48,660 bases of DNA from Candidatus Zipacnadia bacterium (GTDB taxonomy: Bacteria; Armatimonadota; Zipacnadia; Zipacnadales; UBA5352): NCBI GenBank assembly GCA_029820945.1, contig JALGUJ010000024.1, positions 1 to 48,660 of the forward strand. The letters run 5' to 3'. A model generated the notes under the pieces. The model was not told where the DNA came from. It ran no database searches and saw only the letters and a program-made list of their open reading frames with translations. This document shows positions 36,981-44,385 of the stretch, in pieces. Numbering within the stretch: the first letter of the stretch is position 1; each line of letters opens with the position of its first letter. Position numbers and translations under genes: made by a program.

Positions 36981-37379
36981 TCAGCCCGCGATCAGAGTCA
37001 CGTTGATGCGCCGGTGCCTGGGCCCGTCCAGCTCGATGAGCTGGATGCGCTGCCAGCGGCCCAGGACCAGATTCCCACCTTCCAGCGGGGCGCGGACGCT
37101 ATTGCCCAGCAGCGTCGCGCCCAGGTGGGCGCCGGCGTTGTGGTCGATCCTGTCGTGATGCCAGTCTTCGCCGGAGACGAGCCCGTCGATGAGCGTCAGC
37201 ACGTCGTGGACGAGCCCCTCTTCGTGCTCGTTGATGAAGACGGCGCAGGTGCAGTGGGGCACGGAGACGACGCAGAGGCCGGCGGAGACGCCGTTGTTCT
37301 GCACCACCTCCGCCACCTCGTTGGTGATGTCAAGCACCTGGCGCCGCGAACTGGTTGGCACTGCGAAAGTCCTGGTCAC
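36981..37379 (-). CDS. YjbQ family protein (UPF0047)
   Basis: A 132-residue protein of the YjbQ/UPF0047 family, with the conserved His segments VPHCTCAVFINE, NEHEEGLVHDVL, and HHDRIDHNAGAHLGATLLG, and the C-terminal RWQRIQLIELDGPRHRR. The GTG start at 37379 follows AGGAG about 11 bases upstream. Members form small beta-rich trimers, and some have low thiamine-phosphate synthase activity in vitro; the physiological function is not settled. It lies between recJ and the serine genes on the same strand, probably unrelated to them. Confidence 0.9.
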   Translation of the reverse strand: MTRTFAVPTSSRRQVLDITNEVAEVVQNNGVSAGLCVVSVPHCTCAVFINEHEEGLVHDVLTLIDGLVSGEDWHHDRIDHNAGAHLGATLLGNSVRAPLEGGNLVLGRWQRIQLIELDGPRHRRINVTLIAG

Positions 37380-37466
37380 CGATCAAGCAACTCCTTGGCG
37401 TCTCAGCGGGCGCCGACGCGGCGCGACACCTCCCCGTCGCTCGGAGCCACCACACACTCCGTCCCG

Positions 37467-39188
37467 CTACACTTCCGCCTTGATATCCTCGATCTGCAGT
37501 TGCAGCCTGGGCACGCCGCTGTACTCTTCTATCTTCGGCACGAAGCACAGGTCCACGCGGCTGCCGGAGCGCACCTCATCGAGCCGATCGCCCAGGCCGA
37601 ACCCGATGCAGTCAACGGGCCTGCCCCCGCAGTCCACCAGCAGCTTCAGATGCCTGCCTCCCGCCCCGACCGTGCGCGACTGCAGCACGCGCGCCCTGCG
37701 CGCGGCCAGCAGCGGCTCGGGGTTCCCCTCACCGCACGGCTCGAGGCGCTCCAGCTCCCGCGCCAGTGACTCATCGACCTGCGCGAGATCCACCTCGGCG
37801 TCGATCTCGACCTCCGGCCTGAGGTCCTCGGCGCCGATCAGCTCGCGACCGATGTCGTTGAGGCGCTCGCGCAGCTCATCGACGCGGTCGGTGTGCAGCT
37901 CGCAGCCCGCCGCCAGCGAGTGCCCGCCGTAGCGGTCGAGCAGGTCCTCGCAGCCCTCGAGAGCGCGCGCGACGTTGAAGGCCGGGATGCTGCGGGCCGA
38001 GCCCCTCGCCATGTCGCCCTCGACGGCCATCAGGAGAGTCGGCAGGCGCGTCGCCTCCAGGACCTTCGACGCCACGATCCCCACCACGCCACGGTGCCAC
38101 CCCCGGCGCGCGAGCACCACCACCCGGTCCCTCTCGAGGTCCACCTCCCGCTCCACCATCTCCAGCGCCTCGCGCAGCATCGACTCCTGCTCGCGCTGGC
38201 GCTGCCGGTTCAGGCTGTCGAGATGCAGTGCGCTGCGCCGCGCTCCCGTCTCGTCGCTCGTGAGCAGCAGCTCCAGTGCGTCCGTGGCATCGGCCATCCG
38301 GCCCACGGCGTTGAGCCGCGGGCCGATGCGGAACGCCACGTCACGAGCCCTCACCGGCTCATTGACCTCGCACAGCTCCAGCAGCACCTGCAGCCCCACC
38401 TTGCGCGTGTGGGGCAGAAGCTGCAGCCCGACGCCCGTGAGCACCCGATTCTCGCCCACCAGCGGCGAGACGTCGGCGATCGTCCCAATTGCCACCAGGT
38501 CCAGGAAGGCACGCTGCAGCGACCTCTGCGGCAGATCCAGCCGCTCGCACAGCGCGGACGCGAGCTTAAAGGCCAGCCCGACCGCGGCCAGCTCCCGCTC
38601 GGGGTAATCCGCTCCCTCGCGCTTGGGATCCACCACGAGCGCGCCGTCGGGCAGCCGCCCGCCGGGCTCGTGGTGATCGACCACGATCACGTCCTGATCC
38701 TGGGCGCATGCGCGCGCGACGGCCCGGTTATCTCTTACCCCGCAGTCAACGGCGATAATCAAGCTCGCGCGGCCGGCCGAGGCTCTGATGGCGCGTTCGC
38801 TCAGGCCGTAGGAGTCCTCGAAACGGTGCGGCAGGAAGTACTGCACGTCCCCCCCAAGCTTGCTCAGGAACCGCACCAGGAGAGCCGCCGAGGTGATGCC
38901 ATCGGCGTCGTAGTCCCCGTGCACGAGGATCGACTCACGGTCTTCGAGCGCCCGCACAATCCGCTCGACCGCCGGCGCCATGTCGGGCAGCAGGAAGGGA
39001 TCGTGAAGGTCATCAAGCGACGGGGTCAGGAAACGCCGCGCGCTCCGGGGCTCCCCCAACCCCCGACCCGCCAGCACCGCGGCCGTGATCGGATGAAGGC
39101 ACAGCTCCCGCGCAATGCGCGTCTCCACATCGGGCTCGCGGGGCTTGATGGTCCACGTGGTGCCGCGGGTGAAGGCCATAGTTGCCAT
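37467..39188 (-). CDS. recJ: Single-stranded-DNA-specific exonuclease RecJ
   Basis: RecJ degrades single-stranded DNA 5'-3' in recombination and repair. From ATG at 39188 the protein has 573 residues. The DHH phosphoesterase motifs are HGDYDADGITSAAL, IAVDCGVRDN and VVDHHEPGG, and the DHHA1 domain has GRMADATDALELL then RSIPAFNVARALE and GGHSLAAG. The C-terminal oligonucleotide-binding region is shorter than in some homologues. The ATG at 39179 is an equally possible start. The promoter at 39219-39247 is among the best in the window. The gene is divergent from gcvH and is the first of a long minus-strand run. Confidence 0.95.
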   Translation of the reverse strand: MATMAFTRGTTWTIKPREPDVETRIARELCLHPITAAVLAGRGLGEPRSARRFLTPSLDDLHDPFLLPDMAPAVERIVRALEDRESILVHGDYDADGITSAALLVRFLSKLGGDVQYFLPHRFEDSYGLSERAIRASAGRASLIIAVDCGVRDNRAVARACAQDQDVIVVDHHEPGGRLPDGALVVDPKREGADYPERELAAVGLAFKLASALCERLDLPQRSLQRAFLDLVAIGTIADVSPLVGENRVLTGVGLQLLPHTRKVGLQVLLELCEVNEPVRARDVAFRIGPRLNAVGRMADATDALELLLTSDETGARRSALHLDSLNRQRQREQESMLREALEMVEREVDLERDRVVVLARRGWHRGVVGIVASKVLEATRLPTLLMAVEGDMARGSARSIPAFNVARALEGCEDLLDRYGGHSLAAGCELHTDRVDELRERLNDIGRELIGAEDLRPEVEIDAEVDLAQVDESLARELERLEPCGEGNPEPLLAARRARVLQSRTVGAGGRHLKLLVDCGGRPVDCIGFGLGDRLDEVRSGSRVDLCFVPKIEEYSGVPRLQLQIEDIKAEV

Positions 39189-39210
39189 CGTCGTGTCGTC
39201 TGGGGCCTGG

Positions 39211-39230
39211 TTGGCCGAAGTATAGGCCAA
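39211..39230. promoter_or_regulatory. Inverted repeat over the recJ -10
   Basis: TTGGCC (39211-39216) and GGCCAA (39225-39230) flank the 8 bases that contain the recJ -10 TATACT on the minus strand. The perfect 6-bp dyad overlaps the promoter and is a plausible operator or an early transcript hairpin. Confidence 0.45.
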
Positions 39231-39247
39231 TGCAGCGCGGCTGTCAA
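39219..39247 (-). promoter_or_regulatory. Strong sigma70-type promoter of recJ
   Basis: On the minus strand TTGACA (39247-39242), a 17-base spacer and TATACT (39224-39219) form a near-consensus promoter. Transcription starts about 25-30 bases upstream of the recJ ATG. Confidence 0.82.
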
Positions 39248-39331
39248 CTTGCCCACGGCGGGCCGTCGCGGCCGCCGCAGGCGGCTGAGAGGGGCGCTTG
39301 AGAAGCACCAAGGGCTTTTTCCGGGCACAGG

Positions 39332-39360
39332 TTGACAGCGTGCGCGGGCTTGCATAATAT
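39332..39360 (+). promoter_or_regulatory. sigma70-type promoter of gcvH
   Basis: TTGACA (39332-39337), a 17-base spacer and TAATAT (39355-39360) form a good plus-strand promoter. It predicts a leader of about 118 bases before the gcvH start codon. The leader does not show a glycine riboswitch core that I can recognise. Confidence 0.75.
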
Positions 39361-39484
39361 GTGGGGCGGCCCCGCCGCGCCCGACCTTCACACAGGACCC
39401 GGCGGGCCGTGGCGAGCCCCCCCATTCCGATACAGACCGTGCCCGGGCGTCGGCCTCGGGCAGGAAGCCGTGAGGAGGCGCACG

Positions 39485-39904
39485 ATGATATCCGGTGAGA
39501 TGCTCTTCGACGAGGCCCATATGTGGGTGCGCGTGGAGGATGAGGATACCGCGGTCATGGGGCTGTCGGACTACGCCCAGGACATGCTCGGTGAGATCAT
39601 CTTCGTCGAGCTGCCCGAGGAGGGCGCCGCATTGACGCGTGGCGACGCCTGCGGCACGGTCGAGTCCGTGAAGTCCGTCGAGGACCTGCTCGCCCCCGCA
39701 AGCGGCGAGGTCGCGCGGGTGAACGAGGAGGTGCTCGACGCGCCCGAGACCATCAACCAGGACCCGCACGGCGATGGCTGGCTGCTCGAGGTCAAGCTGG
39801 AGGACCCGGCAGAGCTGGACTCGTTGATGACCGAGGACGAGTACGAGAGCTACCTCGACACCATGGAGGGCGACAGGGACGACGATGACGACGAGGAGTT
39901 CTGA
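39485..39904 (+). CDS. gcvH: Glycine cleavage H protein with acidic tail
   Basis: The lipoyl carrier of the glycine cleavage system, or a lipoyl shuttle for other 2-oxoacid enzymes. Encodes 139 residues from ATG at 39485 (TGAGGAGG upstream). The lipoyl-domain fold signatures are HMWVRVEDEDTAVMGLSDYAQ and GTVESVKSVEDLLAP, with Lys63 the lipoylated residue. The protein ends in MEGDRDDDDDEEF, an unusual acidic tail of about 10 residues. The gene for the lipoyl-attachment enzyme follows immediately; no gcvT, gcvP or lpd gene is seen nearby, so the other glycine cleavage subunits must be elsewhere. Confidence 0.95.
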   Translation: MISGEMLFDEAHMWVRVEDEDTAVMGLSDYAQDMLGEIIFVELPEEGAALTRGDACGTVESVKSVEDLLAPASGEVARVNEEVLDAPETINQDPHGDGWLLEVKLEDPAELDSLMTEDEYESYLDTMEGDRDDDDDEEF

Positions 39905-39933
39905 GCGCCTGCGGACGAAGCTGGGACAACCAG

Positions 39934-39959
39934 CGGCCGGCCGCCATACGGGCCGGCCG
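39934..39959 (+). terminator. Hairpin between gcvH and the octanoyltransferase gene
   Basis: CGGCCGGCC (39934-39942) and GGCCGGCCG (39951-39959) form a perfect 9-bp stem with an 8-base loop, ending 20 bases before the next start codon. It may lower expression of the downstream gene relative to gcvH. No U-tract follows. Confidence 0.45.
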
Positions 39960-39979
39960 TTCGCGTTCCGGGTGAGCCG

Positions 39980-40813
39980 ATGGCTGCATGGCGGCTGATC
40001 GAGAGTGGGCACGCCGACGGCTTCGAGAACATGGCCGTAGATGAGGCGATCGCCCTCGCCGTGGCACGTGGGGAGCAGCCGCCGACGCTTCGGCTGTACG
40101 GCTGGCGTCCGCCCGCCGTCTCGCTGGGCTACTTCCAGCCGCTGGACGAGAGCATCGACGCAGATGCCTGCCGCGAGCGCGGTTACGACGTGGTGCGGCG
40201 CCCCAGTGGTGGCCGCGCCATCCTCCATGACGACGAGCTGACCTACAGCGTCTGCATCCGCCAGGCCGACATCCGCGGCGGGCACTCGGTGATGGAGTCC
40301 TACCGGGTGATCTCGCGGGGCATCATCGCCGGGCTGGGGCTGCTCGGCGCCGAGGTGGCGCTGGGGGAGGCGGCCGGCCCCCGCCGCGAGACCGTTCGCG
40401 GCACGGGCCTCCGCGCCGTCTGCTTCGCCCGCACGTCGCGCTGCGACCTCCAGGCCGCCGGCCGCAAGGTCGTCGGGAGCGCACAGGTGCGCCGCCACGG
40501 CGGTATACTCCAGCACGGGTCGATCCCGCTCAGCCTCGACCTGGAGGCGCAGGTGGCGGTGATGCCCACAAGCGCCCAACCACAGGCGCCGCGCGCCCTG
40601 CGCGATGCCGCCATCAGCATCCCCGAGCTGCTCGGCCGCCCGGTGGGCTACGATGAGCTGAGCGAGGCGGTGGCGCGGGGGTTCGCGGCGACCTTCGAGG
40701 TGCAGCTCGCCTCGGCCCGGCTCTCCGCTGCGGAGCGCAGCGAGGCGGACCGGCTCCGCGAGCGCAGGTATGCGACGGCGGAGTGGACGCAGCGCGTTCC
40801 GGCGAGACGGTAG
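39980..40813 (+). CDS. Octanoyltransferase/lipoate-protein ligase (LipM type)
   Basis: A 277-residue member of the BPL/LplA/LipB fold family that attaches octanoyl or lipoyl groups to a carrier Lys, most likely of the adjacent GcvH. RRPSGGRAILHDDELTYSV is the family's substrate-binding motif. Cys148 (AVCFARTS) corresponds in position to the catalytic Cys of LipM, and GRKVVGSAQVRR (Lys163) is the conserved Lys motif. The absence of an obvious C-terminal accessory domain and the cysteine favour a LipM-type octanoyltransferase over an ATP-dependent LplA. It starts at ATG 39980 with GGTGA upstream. Confidence 0.87.
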   Translation: MAAWRLIESGHADGFENMAVDEAIALAVARGEQPPTLRLYGWRPPAVSLGYFQPLDESIDADACRERGYDVVRRPSGGRAILHDDELTYSVCIRQADIRGGHSVMESYRVISRGIIAGLGLLGAEVALGEAAGPRRETVRGTGLRAVCFARTSRCDLQAAGRKVVGSAQVRRHGGILQHGSIPLSLDLEAQVAVMPTSAQPQAPRALRDAAISIPELLGRPVGYDELSEAVARGFAATFEVQLASARLSAAERSEADRLRERRYATAEWTQRVPARR

Positions 40814-40949
40814 ACGCGGGCGTACCTGCCGGCCCGCCCCCTCTCGTGCTCACTCCCTCCGTGGTGCGGACGCCCCGTGCGCACGCCGTTCGCCGTCGCC
40901 GTTTGCTCCCGCGCCGAGCCCTCCGGCCCTTCCCGCACGGATCAGGCCG

Positions 40950-41026
40950 GTCCGTGACACGGGCCTCCAGGCCCGTGCGCCGTTTGCCCTTGTCGTATGG
41001 ACCGGCGTGGCTTCAGCCGCGCCGAG
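40950..41026 (-). repeat. Interspersed intergenic repeat C, copy 2
   Basis: Reverse complement of the 12834-12916 element: 14 of 14 identical at one end and 42 of 47 at the other. On the minus strand it carries a near-perfect hairpin (GGCGCGGCT and AGCCACGCC) then a CACGGGCC/GGCCCGTG stem with a TGGA loop. It overlaps the last bases of the response regulator gene, and its TGA is the stop codon. Confidence 0.8.
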
Positions 41027-41735
41027 CCCTGCCGTGCCCGTCGGCGTCCGGCTCGAACCGGTATCCGACGCACCGGACGGTGACGATGTGCCTGGGGTTC
41101 CGCCCATCCTCGCCCAGCTTCTTGCGCAGCCGCCCAATGTGCACGTCCAGGGTCCTGGTCCGCACCCCCTCCGGGTATCCCCACACCTCCTTGAGCAGCA
41201 GCTTCGACGGCACGACCGCGCCCGCGCGCCGCGCCAGCGCCCACAGTAGCTCGGTCTCCATACCCGTCAGCTCCCGGTGCATGTCGCCGACCGTCAGCCT
41301 GTGCTGCCTGCGGTCGATGACGATCTCGCCGAAGTCCAGCACCTCGTCGTCGTTGCCCTCCGGCTCCACCCCCGCGCCGCGCCGCAGAGCGGCCTTGACG
41401 CGCTCCTGGAACTCCTCCGGCCCACATCCGCTGCCGATGAAGTCATCCGCGCCCAGCTCGAGCGCCAGAACGCCGTCGAGGCCCGACGTCGCCTGGCCCA
41501 TCACGATGAGCGGCACGTCGCTCTCCCGGCGAATCAGCCGGCACAGGTCCAGGCCGTGCAGGTCGGGCAGCGCCAGGCCCGCCACCACCAGGTCGGGCGA
41601 GGCCTCGGCATGCACCTCCAGGGCCTCGTCACCGGTCGTGGCCGTCAGCACGGTCAGGCCCAGGTCCTCCAGGCAGTTGCGCAGGGCCGCGAAGCCATTC
41701 TGGTCCTCGATCGCCAGCAGAATCGTCGCGCGCAT
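41013..41735 (-). CDS. OmpR/PhoB-type response regulator with degenerate receiver
   Basis: Encodes 240 residues from ATG at 41735 with AGGTGATGGG upstream; the extension above it (to 41783) is not family-like. The N-terminal receiver (1-115) keeps the fold pattern but lacks the key residues: Gly53 (LVVAGLALPD) replaces the phosphoacceptor Asp, Gly80 (LIVMGQAT) the Thr/Ser and Ser102 (FIGSGCG) the Lys. The C-terminal winged helix (about 135-235) has RTRTLDVHIGRLRKKLGED and HIVTVRCVGYRFEP, and looks intact for DNA binding. The regulator is therefore probably not switched by phosphorylation. No histidine kinase is nearby. It lies beside an ABC-transporter pseudogene. Its final residues and stop codon lie within repeat C. 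Confidence 0.88.
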   Translation of the reverse strand: MRATILLAIEDQNGFAALRNCLEDLGLTVLTATTGDEALEVHAEASPDLVVAGLALPDLHGLDLCRLIRRESDVPLIVMGQATSGLDGVLALELGADDFIGSGCGPEEFQERVKAALRRGAGVEPEGNDDEVLDFGEIVIDRRQHRLTVGDMHRELTGMETELLWALARRAGAVVPSKLLLKEVWGYPEGVRTRTLDVHIGRLRKKLGEDGRNPRHIVTVRCVGYRFEPDADGHGRARRG

Positions 41736-41868
41736 CCCATCACCTCGGGAAGCCATGATGGCCGGCGGGGGCGGCGCCGGCAATGGCCGCCCTCAGTACG
41801 TATATCCGCCGGCCGGCGCCCACGCTTGAGCCCGGACGCCGACCGGCGGATCGCTCGCGTCCCCGCCG

Positions 41869-42254
41869 TCAACCCGATCGCTTGAGCCTGCCCGTGCGCT
41901 TGCAGTGGACCTCCGCGAGCGTGAACACCTGCATGCCCAGCGGGATCAGCACCACCGCGGTCACGACCGGCGGGATGATCTCGTCCGTCAGTGACCCCGG
42001 CGATGCCCCTTCGAGCATCGCCGCCCGCATCCCGCGCAGCGTGTAGGTGATGGGCGACACCGCCGAGAGCACCCGCTGCCGTTCGCGCCCGGCAGGCCGT
42101 AGATCTCGCCTCGCGAGACCTCCACGCTCACCTCGCGCAGAGCATGAGCCGGCGCGGCGCGCCTCCCTCCGCCGTTGCCGCCGCGCCCGCGGGACCGTGG
42201 CTTCGTGAAGACCTTGCTCACTCCATCCACGACCGGCGGTGGTGCGTCTGGCAT
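41869..42254 (-). pseudogene. ABC transporter ATPase-permease deletion fusion
   Basis: The 5' part, from ATG 42254 (AGGAGGGG upstream), encodes an ABC ATPase N-terminus: VVDGVSKVFTKPRSR, then ALREVSVEVSRGEIYGL and GANGSG, stopping at the Walker A glycines. Immediately after, in another frame, the sequence encodes the C-terminal end of an ABC-2 type permease: VLSAVSPITYTLRGMRAAM, a hydrophobic segment PPVVTAVVLIPLGMQVF, and TLAEVHCKRTGRLK, ending at 41869. Everything between the Walker A of the ATPase and the last transmembrane segment of the permease is gone, so an ATPase-permease gene pair was fused by deletion near 42070-42076. The product cannot be a functional transporter. Confidence 0.8.
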
Positions 42255-42806
42255 GATGACCCCTCCTGCCGTGCATGAATGCGAATATGGCGCCCCCTCG
42301 GGCGTGGGGCTCGCGCTGACGCCGAATGCGGCGGGGCAGAACGCAAACGGCCGCCAGCCTCTGCTGGAGGCCCGCGGTCCGGCGGTGGTCGTGCAGTCTG
42401 CTTAAGGCCTGAACCGCGGGCCTGGATTACGCCCGCGGTGGTTGCTGCCACCTCTCGGAAGTCCGGTCAGTAGAAACACTGAGCAGGCGCAATACCGAAC
42501 GCCGCAACTTCGCTGTTCCGCAGCCGCACCGAGATGTCATTGTGCCCGCTCATTCCTACCGTCCTCACACGATGTTCCTCGGCAGACGACGAGATGATTG
42601 CATTCCTGGCCGCCCCGCAGGTCAAGCGGTCGCGAGTAAAGGGCGCGAGTATCGGCTGTCAGTCCGTTCAGGAGGACCGGGCCGCCCGGCCGCATATGGA
42701 GGATGCTCTTGCCATCGCGCCGAATGGCCTGTACACGTCGCCGGGCGCCCTCGGGCCGCCGGAGCCTACCAATCACTGCCGCGTGCGCCGTGCGAGGAGC
42801 ATGCAG
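42255..42806. other. Non-coding region with repeat traces
   Basis: No supported gene in this 552-base region. It contains one copy of the 9-mer GCAAACGGC (42343-42351) followed by CCAGCCTCTGCTGG, a short hairpin resembling the end of repeat C. From about 42440 to 42650 GC content falls slightly, which may mark old inserted DNA. Plus-strand frames here are arginine- and proline-rich and were rejected. Confidence 0.5.
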
Positions 42807-43787
42807 ATGAGCGAAGCGGTGAAGACCGTACACGTGGGCCTCGGGCCCATCGGCATCGAAGTGCTCAAGGCGGGGACCGGCGCCGGCATCTGCGAGCCCG
42901 TCGCCTCCGCCGACATCTCGCCCGAGATTGCCGGCAGGCCGCTCCGGGCCGTCGCGCAGCAGGACGACCTGCCCGACGCGGCTATCTGCGCCCGGATCGG
43001 CGAGGCCATTGACCGCGGGCTGGAGGCCGGCGCGCAGGTCGCCGTCGTCTGCACCGGATCGCGCCTGGAGAGCATCGAGGCGCAAGTCGAGGCCGTGCTC
43101 GCGTGTGGCTTGTGCTGCATCTCGACCTGCGAGGAGCTGGTCTTCCCGTGGCTGCGCGCCGCTGCGTCCGCGGACCGGCTCGACGCAGTCGCCACTGACA
43201 GCGGCGCCTCACTGCTCGGCGCAGGCGTCAACCCGGGTTTCGTCCTCGACCTGTTGCCCTTCGTGCTCTCTCGTGCCTGCCGGCGCATCGATCGCGTCTA
43301 CGCCGGCCGCTTCCTCGACGCCTCGCGCCGCCGCCGCCAGCTTCAGGCCAAGGTCGGCAGCGGCATGCACCCCGACGAGTTCCGCGCCCTGGCCGCCGAG
43401 GGCGAGATCGGCCACGTCGGCCTCGCCGAGTCGGCCGCCCTGCTGGCCGATTCGCTCGGCTGGCCCTGGGAGCACTTCCAGGAGACCCTTGACCCGCTCA
43501 TCGCCGAGGAGCCCATCGCAAGCGAGCACTTCGAGGTCGCGCCCGGCCGCGTACGCGGCCAGCACCAGCGGGTGGCGATGGGTGACGTGACGCTCGAGCT
43601 GGTCATGGCCCTGGGCGCGGAGGACCGCGACGAGATCCGCATCGAGGGCGACCCGCCGGTGCACGCGGTCGTCCACGGCGGCATCCACGGCGACCGCGCC
43701 ACGGCGGGGATCGTGGTCAACCTGATCCGGCCGCTGCTGGATGCCGAGCCCGGCCTGCGCACGGTGACGGAGGTCGCATTGGCCTGA
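42807..43787 (+). CDS. Dihydrodipicolinate reductase-like / amino acid dehydrogenase
   Basis: Encodes 326 residues from ATG at 42807 (AGGAG seven bases upstream; the ATG at 42801 is too close to it). It begins TVHVGLGPIGIEVLKA, a Rossmann GxGxxG loop as in DapB-like proteins, and contains VVCTGSRLESIEAQV, SGASLLGAGVNPGFVLDLLP and HPDEFRALAAEG. This pattern resembles 2,4-diaminopentanoate dehydrogenase and related NAD(P)H-dependent amine dehydrogenases rather than true DapB, which is shorter. Substrate and pathway are unknown. No other amino-acid-degradation gene is adjacent. Confidence 0.8.
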   Translation: MSEAVKTVHVGLGPIGIEVLKAGTGAGICEPVASADISPEIAGRPLRAVAQQDDLPDAAICARIGEAIDRGLEAGAQVAVVCTGSRLESIEAQVEAVLACGLCCISTCEELVFPWLRAAASADRLDAVATDSGASLLGAGVNPGFVLDLLPFVLSRACRRIDRVYAGRFLDASRRRRQLQAKVGSGMHPDEFRALAAEGEIGHVGLAESAALLADSLGWPWEHFQETLDPLIAEEPIASEHFEVAPGRVRGQHQRVAMGDVTLELVMALGAEDRDEIRIEGDPPVHAVVHGGIHGDRATAGIVVNLIRPLLDAEPGLRTVTEVALA

Positions 43788-43857
43788 CCGGCGGCGACAG
43801 GGAGAGAGCGCACTTCCGGAGGGCCGCGGTGCCCGCCCCGCCATTCACGCTGCGGCG

Positions 43858-44343
43858 TCACATCTCCCCGATGATACTGTGCCAGGGCGCCACCGCCGGA
43901 AGACCCTCGACCAGCGATGCCGCCCACTCCTCCGCAAGCTGCCACATGCAGCCCGCCCCCGCCGCCTCGACATCGTTGGGGTAGACCGTGACCAGCCGAA
44001 CCCGGTCCACGTAGATAGTGGGCTTCCCGCGGATGGCGACGATCCTCACCGCGCTCGGGCCCAGATCGGCGTAGGAGATGATGTGCACGATGCGCATGTT
44101 GACGATCCGAGCCCTCTCGGCGGCCGTGTAGCCCGCTGCGGAGGTCTGGATGGCGAAGAAGACGCGGCCGTCCAGCCCGATCTCGAAGCTCTCGGGCACC
44201 GTCCTCGCCATGGTCACCGGCTTGAGGTCGTCGTCGGCGAGGATCGTGACCTCGCCCGCCAACTGCGCCGTGGCGTTCGGCGCGACGGCAAGCAGGAGCG
44301 CCGCACACAGCGCCGTCGCCAGAAGTCCGCCAGACCTCGTCAT
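43858..44343 (-). CDS. Secreted protein, RA-motif/WA-motif family
   Basis: Encodes 161 residues from ATG at 44343 with GGGAGG upstream. A signal peptide (LLATALCAALLLAVAPNATAQ) indicates export. The mature part has FFAIQTSAAGYTAAERARIVNMRI, RGKPTIYVDRVRLVTVYPNDVEA and LAEEWAASL. This TxxERA-x-I-x-R-x then I-V-D/N-x-x-L/I-x-T-V-x-x-x-D-A then WA pattern is shared with the periplasmic N-terminal domains of some mechanosensitive-channel-like proteins and with many stand-alone secreted proteins of cyanobacteria and Armatimonadota; I cannot name a function. It is 42 bases downstream of the uppS stop codon. Confidence 0.75.
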   Translation of the reverse strand: MTRSGGLLATALCAALLLAVAPNATAQLAGEVTILADDDLKPVTMARTVPESFEIGLDGRVFFAIQTSAAGYTAAERARIVNMRIVHIISYADLGPSAVRIVAIRGKPTIYVDRVRLVTVYPNDVEAAGAGCMWQLAEEWAASLVEGLPAVAPWHSIIGEM

Positions 44344-44385
44344 TGCATTCGCCTCCCGGCTGGGATGGTGCGATTGCGCGGCCCT

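Noticed and set aside
39361-39484. Glycine riboswitch before gcvH
   Set aside because: The leader of about 120 bases does not show the conserved glycine aptamer core; only GC-rich segments are visible.
40814-41012. Possible small gene between the octanoyltransferase and response regulator
   Set aside because: The frames are arginine- and proline-rich, and the region is explained by repeat C and the 9-mer copies.
42534-42806. In-frame upstream extension of the dehydrogenase gene
   Set aside because: It lacks a ribosome binding site, has non-coding composition, and the Rossmann loop starts right after 42807.
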